Assembly (NCBI RefSeq): GCF_000189635.1 | Contig: NW_002476522.1 | Span: 248,001 to 312,000 of the forward strand | Source: Tetrahymena thermophila SB210 | Lineage: Eukaryota; Ciliophora; Oligohymenophorea; Hymenostomatida; Tetrahymenidae | DNA: 64,000 nucleotides | Reading direction: 5' to 3' | Shown: in pieces, positions 1 through 11,300 of the stretch | How the letters are laid out: every line of letters starts with the position of its first letter | How positions within the stretch are numbered: the stretch's first letter is position 1 | Program-made: the position numbers and the translations under genes | The notes under the pieces: generated by a model | Database searches by the model: none | Seen by the model: the letters and a program-made list of their open reading frames with translations, nothing else | Told to the model about the DNA's origin: nothing

Positions 1-524
1 GACTTTTTGCTTTAAATTAAATTTAATAAAATGAAATATCTTATAATAATATGATGACTTTGTTCAATTTTAAGTAATAAAAAAATTTAACATCTTTTTA
101 AAAACATTAAAAAATTAAACTAAAATAAAATGAAATATTTTTATAATAAAATGACTAGTTTCATTTGTAATAACAAATTAAAACAATAAATTTGCCAATC
201 ATCAAATTTAAAACATTTTTATAAATTATTTGGCTTTATACTTTAAAAAAACATTAAAAATTAACACTTAAATAAAATGAAATATTTTCTAATAAAATGA
301 CTTAGTTTAATTGTACAAATAGAAGCAATTGCAAGTCATCTTAAAAAAAGCTGTTTATTTATTTTGATATATAAATTATTTGAGTGTTTTTAAGGATAAA
401 GTATATTAAATTTGATTTATTATATTTTTTTTACATTAAATTAATTAAAAAAAAAGAAATAAACTCCTACTTATCTATTTTAAAGTATCTTATTATTTTT
501 ATTTTTTGTTAATAGAAAAAAAAA
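1..524. other. AT-rich 5' flank with degenerate short repeats
   Basis: No coding sequence seen. A loose unit ending in 'aataaaatgact' recurs near positions 30-60, 130-155 and 275-305. The same arrangement returns near 1940-2215, upstream of the second pseudokinase copy, so this flank belongs to a larger duplicated block. The last 100 bases before the ATG at 525 are also near-identical to the stretch before 2427, which suggests a shared promoter and leader. Confidence 0.6.
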
Positions 525-1688
525 ATGATAAAGGATCCTGATTAATTTAACTAAAACACAGAAACAGATGAAGAAGCACCTTACTTTATAGAAAATTTTG
601 ATATATAAAAAGAGTTAGATAAATATAAATATGTTAAACAAAGCAGAAACTTAGCTTACTAATATTTGAGTGAAAATAAACTAATAATTGACTAAAGATA
701 TGATCTCAAAAAATAAACCAATGATTATAATGCATCATATAAATGCAAAGCATATGATAATAAATCACACTAAGATGTTTTCATTTACTATTATATTACT
801 TTTGCACAATATGATATATATTACTTAAAATAAATTTTAAAAGCAATTGAGATTTAAAAATTCTTAAACCATGAAAACATAGAAAAAATATATAACTTTG
901 ATATTATCTCTTATCCTGAAATCAATAAAATGTATGTTGTTTCTGATTTCATGCAAACAAATTTGAGTTTTATCACATAATCTTAGCAATAGCTAACGGA
1001 TGAACATATTTAGTTTTTTATGTATTAAATTTTAAGAGCTTTACACTACATTCACTCTGCTAAAATAGTATTTGGATTTTTATTACCTAGATTCATTCAA
1101 ATCAATTCTGATTGCTCTATAAAAATATCAGAGTTTACTTCATGTGTTGGAAATCAAAATCAAAAGATCAGAAGTTACATACATAAAAACTATTATATGT
1201 CTCCTGAATACATTGTTGAAAAAATTATCACAGAAAAATCAGATATTTGGTCAGCTGGTTGCATTTTTGCTGAATTAATCAATAGAGTAAAGCTTTTCAG
1301 TGGACATGATGATTTTACAGCCATAACTTAAATTCTTTAATTTTGTGGTGAGCAAAATGAAGAAGATTTGAAATTTTACAAATAAATAAATAGAGAAAAA
1401 CTATCAACACTTATGCCAAAAGAAGAATAAATATCCTTGCAAGTAAGATTTCCAAATGCTAATCCTTTGGCATTAGATTTATTGGGTAAAATGCTTACAT
1501 TTAATTTAGAAAAAAGATTTAATGCTCTTGAGTGTTTATAACATGAGTATTTAGCTGATTTATATGACCCTTAAAGCGAATTAATATGTGATTAAGAATT
1601 CGACTGGAGCTTTCTAGATTAACAATTGACTAAAGAAGAAATTATAATGAGATTATACAAAAATTAACTATTTTTTTAATAAAATTGA
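525..1688 (+). CDS. MAP-kinase-like pseudokinase, copy 1
   Basis: Single-exon frame of 387 codons ending in TGA, with TAA/TAG read as Gln. The fold is clearly CMGC/MAPK: a segment like the ERK hinge (DFMQTNL), then 'LHYIHSAKIV', 'INSDCSIKIS', 'YYMSPEY' for the APE region, an intact 'SDIWSAGCIFAEL', and the MAPK C-lobe 'FPNANPLALDLLGKMLTFN'. The catalytic residues are gone. The VAIK lysine is Tyr at residue 88, HRD is Phe-Gly-Phe at 183-185, DFG is Glu-Phe-Thr at 203-205, and the Gly-rich loop lacks its glycines. No TxY activation motif is present. By established kinase biochemistry it should not phosphorylate; a scaffold or allosteric role is inference. The tandem paralogue follows at 2427. 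Confidence 0.88.
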
Positions 1689-2426
1689 AACAAAAATATT
1701 AAAATTAAAAATAATTATTTTATTTTATGTAAACTAACAGTACAGTCTTAATTGGTAAGTTAAGAAAGAAGCATTTTTTCAAAATTTAAAAAACTGGAGT
1801 TATAAAAAAAATACAACGAATTTTTTTACTCTGCTGACGCCGTGTTTCCAATATCTATTATATTAAAAATTAAAAAAAGTTCACTATTTATCAAAATAAA
1901 AAACATTTTTATAAATTTTAATTGATTTTTTGCTTTAAATAAAATATATTTCCTAATAAAATGACTTTGCTCAATTTTAATAATGAGTTGATAAAAAATA
2001 ACAGATTTTAAAAAACATTAAAAGATTAAACTAAAATAATAAGAAATATTTTTCTAATAAAATGACTTGTTTGAATTGTAACAATAAAATAAAAATAAAA
2101 ATTAAATTTATCAAATAAAAAACATTTTTTTTTTTATTTTAAATTTAATCTTACTTTAAAAAACAAACATTAAAAATTAATGAAATATTTTCTAATAAAA
2201 TGACTTAGTTTAATTTTACAAATGGAAGCAATTGCAAGCCATCATAAAAATATTTGCTTATTTATTTTGATATAAATTATTTGATTTCTTTTAAGGATTA
2301 AGTATATAAAAGTTTATTTATTAGATTTTTTTTTGCTTTAAATTAATTAAAAAAAGAAATAAACTCCTACTTATCTATTTTTTAAAGTATCTTACTATTT
2401 TTATTTTTGGTTGATAGAAAGTAAAA
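1689..2426. other. Intergenic, duplicated copy of the 1-524 flank
   Basis: No gene seen. From about 1920 to the ATG at 2427 this stretch follows the order of sequence seen at 1-524, including the repeated 'aataaaatgact' units, the 'gaagcaattgcaag' segment (near 320 and 2225) and the 'aaactcctacttatctattt' segment (near 460 and 2360). It is the boundary and leader of the second duplicated unit. Confidence 0.65.
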
Positions 2427-3587
2427 ATGATAAATAATCCAGATTAATTTAACTAAAACATAGAAACAAATGAAGAAGCTCCCTACTTTATAGAAAATTT
2501 TGATAAATAATTAGAGTTATATAAATTTAAAAATGTTAAACAAAGCAGAAATATAACTTACTAATATTTTAAAAGAAGTAAATTAATAATTGACTAAAGA
2601 TATGTTCTCAAAGAAGAAATCTCTTATAGCAGTTATGAATATAAATGCAAAGCATATGATAATAAATCACACTAAGATGTTTAAATTAATTATTATTTTT
2701 TTTATAGTCAATATTAATTAAAAGAAATTTTAAAAGCAATTGAGATTTAAAAATTCTTAAATCATGAAAACATAGAAAAAATATATAACTTTAATTTTAC
2801 TTCTTATCCTGAAATTAATGAAATGTATGTTGTTTCTGATTTCATGCAAACAAGTTTGAATTATATCATATAATCTGAGCAATAGTTAACGGAGGATCAT
2901 ATTAAGTATTTTATGTATTAAATTTTAAGAGCTTTACACTACATCCACTCTGCTAAAATAGTATTTGTCTAATTAGAACCTAAATTAATTAAAATTAATT
3001 CTGATTGCTCTATAAAAATATCAGACTTTATTTGGTGTATTGGAAATCAAAATTAAGAGATAGAAACAAATTACGTAAATTAATACTATTATATGTCTCC
3101 TGAATATATTGTTGAATAAATGGGCACAGAAAAATCAGATATTTGGTCAGCTGGTTGTATTTTTGCAGAATTAATAAGTAGAAGAAAACTTTTCACTGGA
3201 TATGAATATCCTCAAGCCATAACTTAAATTCTTAAATTTTGTGGTAAACAAAATGAAGAAGACTTGAAATACTACAAAATAATAAATAGAGAAAGACTAT
3301 TAAAATCTATGCCAAAAGAAAAATAAATATCATCATTGCAAGCATATTTTCCAAATGCTAATCCTTTGGCATTAGATTTATTGGGTAAAATGCTTACATT
3401 TAATTTAGATAAACGATTTAACGCTCTTGAGTGTTTATAACATGAATATTTAGCTGATTTATATGACCCATAAGAGGAATTTACATGTGATTAAGAATTT
3501 GACTGGAGTTTTCTAGATTAAAAATTAACTGAAAAAGAAATTATAATGAGATTATACAAAAATTAGCTATTTTTTTAAGAAAATTGA
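2427..3587 (+). CDS. MAP-kinase-like pseudokinase, copy 2
   Basis: Single-exon frame of 386 codons, collinear with the copy at 525-1688 and very similar over its whole length, with shared segments such as 'KCKAYDNKSHQDV' and 'SDIWSAGCIFAEL'. It is inactivated independently: the VAIK lysine is Asn at residue 88, HRD is Phe-Val-Gln at 180-182, and DFG reads Asp-Phe-Ile at 200-202, so the metal-binding Asp survives here but not in copy 1. The Asn of the catalytic loop is also lost (LEPKL). The frame is open end to end with a normal MAPK-type C-lobe, so decay looks specific to the active site and the gene is unlikely to be a dead pseudogene. Function is not known. Confidence 0.88.
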
Positions 3588-3850
3588 AACAAAAATAATA
3601 ATTTAAAATTAAAAACAATTAATGTAAGCTCTTATTAATTAAAACAACCCCCTTTTAAAATTTTGTGTGATATTTTGGGCGTTAGATTTGAATTTGTTAT
3701 TTATTTATTTATGTAATACAATTATATTTATTAAAACAATTTATAGATACATTTTATTAATTATTTAATCAACTTACAAATTTTAGCAACAAAAGTTAAA
3801 ATATTTAGAATTATTTTTTTGTTTGTTTGTTTTTAAATTAGTTATAAAAC

Positions 3851-6800
3851 TCAATTTTAGGTATTTTAAATTTTTGCGTTTAATTGATAACTACTATTTC
3901 TTAGCTTAATTCTTATATTTTAAGGTTATTATTAGACTAGTGATATATTGACTTTATTATCGCTTATATTAGTATCTTTACATTTTATTCTATCTGAATT
4001 TCTATTTAAAGAGAATTAATCATCCTAAAATTAATTTTCAAGAATTATTTCATCATTTTTTTATAAGTTAGGAGATTAAACACTTGATTTTTTTAATGAT
4101 GCTCCATTACTGCTTATATATGATCCTAAACTAATTTTTCTAACACAAAGTGCTTCTAAATTATTATGATCAGATGTGGGGCTAATATTTTGTTTGTTTT
4201 CTGAGGAATTATCTTTCTAAATATCAGAGTTTCTACTCGAAGCTTAAGATTTTTCAAGTTTTTTGCTTAGTAAAGTGTTATTAAATATTTGAGAGCTATT
4301 TTTTCTGGAATTTTATTTGAATTCTTCAACAGTTTGAACATCTGTTTATGAAAATATGTTAATTTTGGTTGATTATTTTTTTTGATAATTCTAAGTCATA
4401 ATCTAATATTTCACAAACTAGCTATTTTAAATGTCATCTTTTTTATATTTATTTTTACTTACATTTGTCAATGGTCTTTTTTAAATGGTAATATTTGGAC
4501 TTAACTGGATTTTTTCTGTTATTTGATTATTCTAATTTTTATCATTTTAAAGTTTAGGATTTGTATTTTTTGTATTATTAGAGTGATTATTATTTTTATT
4601 ATTAAGTTAAGTAAAATCATTTATATCTATAGGGATTATATTTAAATAGGACTCATAATTTGCTATAGGTCTAATATTATTAATTAAATTGTTGTTGTTA
4701 CTGTTATAGCTATTATGATTTGGGGACTATTAATAAGAAAGATATTTTGATTGTTGAATTAAATTTTTTTTGACAGCATATCTGCATTCCAAATTAAAAT
4801 CTAATCTTTCATCTTCATCTTCTTATGATGGTAATGAGTTTACAGCTGTAAAATTGGTAGAGTTTTTAATTAAATTTGTTTAAGAATTTGCATTTTAATC
4901 AATTATATTTATTTCCTATTTATTTTGATTTGAAACTTAGCTAATACCATCTTTAGCATGATTGTTTAGTATTTCTATAAAATTATTTCTTTCATTTTTA
5001 GATTTTATTTCTAAAATACTTGTTTGAATCTTTGAATTTTCCACAGATTAAGCAGCAAAATAACCATTTTAAGCATTCCTTTATCTAATATAAGAAGTTA
5101 AAGTTGCTCTCTATTTATTCGGTTATTCTTATTCTTCAGTGTTATTGTTACTCTTTGTAATTTAAGTCATCGTATTAGAAAATGAATTGTATTCTTTAGA
5201 TTGGCATGTTTAGATTTGATTTGAAGAAGGAGATTAAACTTGAGAGTTCTACTGAGTTTGAGCTTTCCTTGATCTGGAAGGAGTATTTATCCTTTTTATT
5301 ACAAACCATGATTAATCTGTTTAAAATTATTTCAAATTATTGTTATTGTTGTTCTCGCTTTAGTAATTTTAGATTTCCTTGTTATCTAAAAGTTTACGTG
5401 AGCTACTTTTTTTAAATTCTTAATAGATATTTGAGTTAAGTGTTGACACTTTTTTAGCTACTTGTGAATAAAATCTGTTGGATTAAAAATCTGTTTTATT
5501 CTGCTTAATCTTTTCTTATAAATAATCTTAAAGCTAATTTTCTTGAGCACTCAACTTAAGTAAAGATAAATAATTGCTGTTAGATGTTTAGAAAGGAGGC
5601 ATCTAATAATTTTAACTTGATGTCCCCATAGTGAATATAAGGCCACTAGTTTATAGCTAATGAGTAACTTTTGGTGGAGGATTCGCTATGCAAGAAACAA
5701 TAGTTTATGTGGATTAAGCTATTGGATTTCCCTATATATGCTTTACATTACTATTAATATTCTACTATGTTTAAAGGCATTCTCTTTGTTAAATTTAATT
5801 TATTGATGTATTATTAGAGTTTTCTTATGTTCTCATACTCATTTATGAAGAAACTTATCTTGTTTCTCTATGATTTTGTTAGCTCTAACTCCTATTTTAA
5901 CTACTATGGACTTAAGATTTTGATAATCTGTGATTCTGATTAAAAGAATTTTCACTATTTTCCATTTTATACCTTTTCAATTAGCTTTTTCTCTGAGATT
6001 CAAAAGCAACATGTTAAAATTTAAAGCTAGCCTCCTAGTATTACTCGAGTTTCTTTCTTCCCTATTTCATTAGAGTTTTAAGCAATTCAAGAGATACAAC
6101 TTCGCATAAATCAAACACGTTTACACAATAAAGAGTGCATAAGTTCTTATCCTTTGTTTCAGCAGATATGGTTCTATCTTATTCTGATAGAGCATTTTCA
6201 TGTCCAAATATTTTACCTTAATTAATCTCTGCCACTTTTAAATCCCCCTTTTTGATAACAACTACACCCTTTTTAACTATAAAAATTTCTTTTGATTCTT
6301 CTTATTCATTAAAAATACTTCCAGTTAATATTCTTTCTTTAAACAGTTTGCTCATTTTTGATATTTCACTCTAAAATTGTTTGTGTTTAATAAAAAAAAT
6401 TAACATTAAACCATCTTTGAAAGTAGTTAATTAATTAAATGTTAGGATTTTTAGTTATTTAAGTAAGTCAATAAAAATGCTCTCAAAAATAATTTCTCAA
6501 AAAATCAATAAAATGTTTATTCAAATCTTAAGAAACCAATTTAATTTAATATTAATCTGATTTACTTTGTTTATGCCATTTGATAAAAGCTTTTCTAAGC
6601 ATCTTATAATAAAGTTATGCTGCTAAATAGATGAAGAAAATAATTTTGTATAGCTATCTTAAGGTAAGTATGCAATATCTATATCCTGCTTTGCAATCAT
6701 GAGATAATTTGACACTTAATTGATATCGTATATATCTCCTAAACAATTAAATTGCTTTATTTAATCGTTGACTTATTTATACATGCAAATTTTTTAATTA

Positions 6801-7723
6801 TGTTTGTAGAACTCTTGATAAGGTAGCAGTAAAATTTGATCATCTAAAGGAGTTTATAGCACTTTAAGAAATCCTTCTGCTTTTTAAACCTGTTCTTTAA
6901 GCTTTTAAATCTACATCTAGTTTAATGAGTCAGCTTAGTTAGAGTTTAGTAATTGTTATGCATTTGTGTGTTGCTTGAACCAATTCAGTTCTTAATTATA
7001 TTGCTCTTGAGTTTTTTTTACAAACAAATTCAAACTACCTTACAAAATAAGGTAAAAATTATGAAATTTCTCACCCTGTTAGATAAATATTTATCCTTTA
7101 GCTACCCTTTTGTATTGCAAATTAACAGCTATATCTCTTAGAAATGATTGCTCATAAATTTCATTATTTATATAGCAAATCAATTAAGGAAATTGCTTTA
7201 AATAACAGACTATCTGACTAATTTAGTTAGCATTAAGTTTATCTTTAGATTCTAATTCAATGAGTTGCCTTAGCTCCTATACTTCATCCTAATCAGAATT
7301 CTTGTTTTCTTCATAGTCCATATTTGAATATTTATAATGAATAGAGTATTTTAAATAAATCCCTTCCCTATCTAGTGGTTCTGCTACCTAAATAATAATA
7401 TTTTAGTTGCTACTAGAGATGAATATGTTTTAAAGCTAAATTAAATTTTTTGCAAACTAAAAAAGTTGATTTCTAAATATTAAAGAATCAATAATTTTAA
7501 TCAGTTTCTACTTTAGTTAATTATAATTTACTCAATATTTTAATCATAAATAAGCATACATAATATTTCACCATAAAAAACCTGAATTAGAAAGTTTAAT
7601 TTTTATTTTATTATTCTTAAATACACAATAAATTTCAAATGAATATTTTTTTATTGGCTTATCTTTTACATAAGGTATTTTGAATAACCTTAGTAATATA
7701 GTAAATTAATATTGTTCATTCAT
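3851..7723 (-). CDS. Cyclic-nucleotide-binding-domain protein
   Basis: Two cyclic-nucleotide-binding (CNB) folds are readable. The first starts near 7150 ('FLRDIAVNLQYKRVAKGQIF', then 'FYLILQGSLNLFVKK'). It is interrupted by a long polar insertion before resuming with 'CLGDIYDINQVSNYLMIAKQD'. The second (about 6350-6110) has 'IFIVKKGVVVIKKGDLKVAE' and 'GKIFGHENALSEQDRTIS'; this resembles a phosphate-binding cassette but lacks the usual Arg at its canonical place, so ligand binding is uncertain. The C-terminal half, about 2 kb, is Asn/Gln/Ser-rich and has no recognised domain. Frame and GT/AG signals suggest introns near 7595-7545 and 6560-6375. The first exon (ATG at 7723) is tentative; the ATG at 7321 is a safe internal alternative. 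The arrangement recalls PKA regulatory subunits, but I see no docking domain. Confidence 0.72.
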
Positions 7724-8321
7724 TTTTGAACTAATTTGTTATAAAATATAAACATAAATAAGTTAATAAGTAAATGAGTAAGCAAAGTAAGCAGTAGTAA
7801 ATTTATATTTTTGCTTTTTTTATGGTAACAAAGTAGAAAGTAAGACTATTCATTTTTTAAAATCAAATTGATTTCAAGAAATATTGAGTCCTTCCTAATT
7901 ATGATAAATTGAACAGGTTTAAAATTATTTAGGAATAGATAAATTGTTAAATTTGTATTTTTAAAATACAAAAATTAGCTGAAGTTAAAAACTCTTCTCT
8001 TCATTTTATTTGATTACTTACTTACAAAAATTTAATCAACAAAAATAATAAAATTATTTTTTAATTTTTGATATTCTGAATAGATTCGATAACAGGTAAT
8101 TAATGCTTTGGTTTAGCTTAGATTGAATCATATAGTAAAAATATAAAATAACAATAATAAACTAAATAGATATTAATTTTATCTAATATTACTTTATCTT
8201 TTGGATTATAAAATTTAAAATAAAAATTTAATAAAAAATAGAATTATTTTGTAAAATAAATTCAACACTAAGTTTGTAAATTAAATAAATATTTTTATAT
8301 TATAAACAAAATTAAATAAAA
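7724..8321. other. Intergenic, nothing recognised
   Basis: Very AT-rich spacer between the 5' end of the CNB-domain gene and the 3' end of the large surface-protein gene. Both are on the minus strand. No ORF, RNA or repeat stands out. Confidence 0.6.
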
Positions 8322-11300
8322 TCAATTTATTTTTTATATTAAATTTAAGTCTGAGCTCTACATTTTTTAACACTCTATTTTTATTAATTTATTAATTTCA
8401 GGATTTTGTAAACTATCAAATCCATTAAATGGGGATTCTTATTATATTTTAGGAGTTTAGTCAGAGTCTATTTTTTTAATAGAAACTCTTTTCTAAAAAA
8501 TTGACGAAGTTTCTGTTTTTTTTGGTGCACTCAATTAGCTACCTATAAGAATAAAATTAAAATCAAATTATTTAATAATTTATGTAATTAAATTACAATC
8601 TGGTTCAAATACGATCAATTATACATTTTTTTCATCGTTCATTTCAGTAACCTATTCGAATTTTATATTTTAAACATCTAAAGCTTTTTATTGTAATTCT
8701 ATTTTATCACTTTTCCTCTACACTGTAGTTTCAGAAAAAGCTTTTTAATTCAAATTCTGAGACTCTCTTTCAAAAAATTAGTTTACTTTCTTCTTGGCTT
8801 TATCATATTCTTAATTATTCAAATCGGCTTTAAATAGTTATAAAGAAAATTATAAACATAAAATTTTTATAATTTATAATTAGTTACTTAATTGCTCTTC
8901 ATAAATCTTAAGGATTACAGCTTTCTTTTCAGCTGGAGGAAGTTTTATGAATTTATTGAAAATATTTCTCATTTTTTAGCGGACTTCAGGATTCATTTTT
9001 CTTTTTTATTCTTCTTTAGGAAGGTATTTTTTAAAGTAGTCAATTTTTTCTGCTAATTTCTCTATTATAATTTTTTTGATGCCTTTGATCTTATATATAT
9101 ATCCACTTAAAATTTTAATCACTAGACTGATTATGTACCAAGCATTTAAAATAATTAGCATTATAAAACCTATAATTACTAGATAGTTATATGAATTGTC
9201 ATATATGAAAACACCAATCAATATACTAGCTGCAGAGCAGTTAGTTGAGTACACATCCAGTTTGTTAATAAATTCTTCTTTATATGGATTAAATCTTTGA
9301 GCTAAGAGACCATATATCACGATGATCTAAAAAGAGATCAACCCTTTTACTGGTACATTTGAATAAAAGAAATTCAAAACTAATATAATAGCTATTTTTT
9401 CTGCCATTTTTACAAATTCCCAGTACCATCTTTGATATTCTTTATAGAGGAATCCATATTTTAGTTTGACTTATAGAGTATCTAAACTTTTTACCTTTCT
9501 CCATAAAAGTAACCATAATATAAATGGAATTAAAAATATCCAAAGGAATAATACAGGAATTAAAAAGAAATAGGAGTATTTATTATGTTATTCATTATGG
9601 CACATGTAAGACACATTTCCAAGAATATATTCTTCATCACCGATTTTTCTGCATGATAATAACGATATAACTTATGAAACCAAATCTGGCTGCACATAAA
9701 TAATTAAGAACATTATTCCTGTTGAAACTATGTACCAAGGAAAAGGTTTTCCTCTATTAAATAACTAAGCAATAACTATTCCAAAAAAGAATAATAATAA
9801 ATAAATTAATGGGATGATTAGTGAAAACATGACTCTTAAATAAATAATAGGAACATCTGTTTTTATTTCTGCTAATGCACAATCCAACGAATTCATTGAC
9901 TATTAGAGAGGTCTTCCAACTGCTTCAGGAGCACTGTAAATACCTATATATTACAAATTTAATTGCTTTTATCTTTACAAAATTATAATTTTAGTAATTA
10001 ATAAAAAAAAAATTTTCAACTTATTGTAGTTGCTTAAAAAAAAAACTTTTTAAATATCATTAAATTTTTGTTTTATTAAATTTAAATTTTTCTCATAAAT
10101 TGGCTGTGCTGAATAAATTCTTAAAAAATTTTAGAAGAATATAAACGGTATGCATTTATGATGAATGATTTTTGCTTAGAAAATTAAAAATTAACATTTA
10201 TAATATAGATTAATTCTGATTATAAAAATGGTTCAATCAATGAATTTTGAAAAATAATGAATGAAAAAATAAATGAAGATGAGTAAAATAAATGAAATAC
10301 CTGATGGTAAAGTGAGATTAAATGAAGCAAGAGTATTTACAATCTACAAATAATTTGTTAGCATTTTGACGTAAGTACCTGCTCTTTATTCATCTTCTTA
10401 ATTATTACCAAATTTTTTCTTATTTATCATAGATGCATGAGTAGGTCTTTTTTCTATGGAACTTGACCCATTTTTTTCAATATATCTTTTAATGGTTAAG
10501 GCTCCTGCTGCATTCTCTAACGTATCAATATCACCCCTGATTGCGATAGTCATCGATATCATAGTCCAAACTGTCATCAAAATTACTATATAGAGATTTC
10601 CTGTAATTTTATTACAGTTTGTACAACTATAATCTCCTGACTTGGCAAACCTTTCCAACCAAAATTATCCTTGAGTCTTTGTTTTAAAACAAACGTCTTA
10701 TAAGAAAGCAAAATTAAATAAATAAAAATTTACATCGCATTCTTCACATAATGCTCCAATATGTCCTTCATAACAAATTTAATTTCCGTGTGAGCCTTCT
10801 AGGCAATTAGATAAGGCATTATTGCATTTTATTACTTTACTTGAAGAAAGTGAACTTCTCCAGTAACCAGATTCTACTATAATATTTTAACCTCCACTAC
10901 ACTTTGCTCCATCAGGACACGGCTAACAACCGTTCAGATCTAAAGAAAAAGTATTTTCTGCACAAGGACTACATTCAGTTAGCTGCTTGTATTTTAGAAT
11001 TTCCTCACCAGCTTAGCATGATCTAAATTCAATTTTAATTTTTAAAGAATAGTTTGAAACATAAGTATATGTGATTGGATCTAAAATTTTAATATTGTTT
11101 GATTTAAATTCAAAATATTGAGAAGTTTCAGGGGTTCCTACTGCTTGGACATCAGTAAAAACAAAACTTTTTGAATCTTTATCATAGACTGAAACAAGCT
11201 TTCCTACTAAGTCGTACTAAACATTCTGAGAAGCTTGATAAACATCTACTTAAATAGAATACATGCTGATTTCGCTTTCTTATAAAGGATATATTATGCT

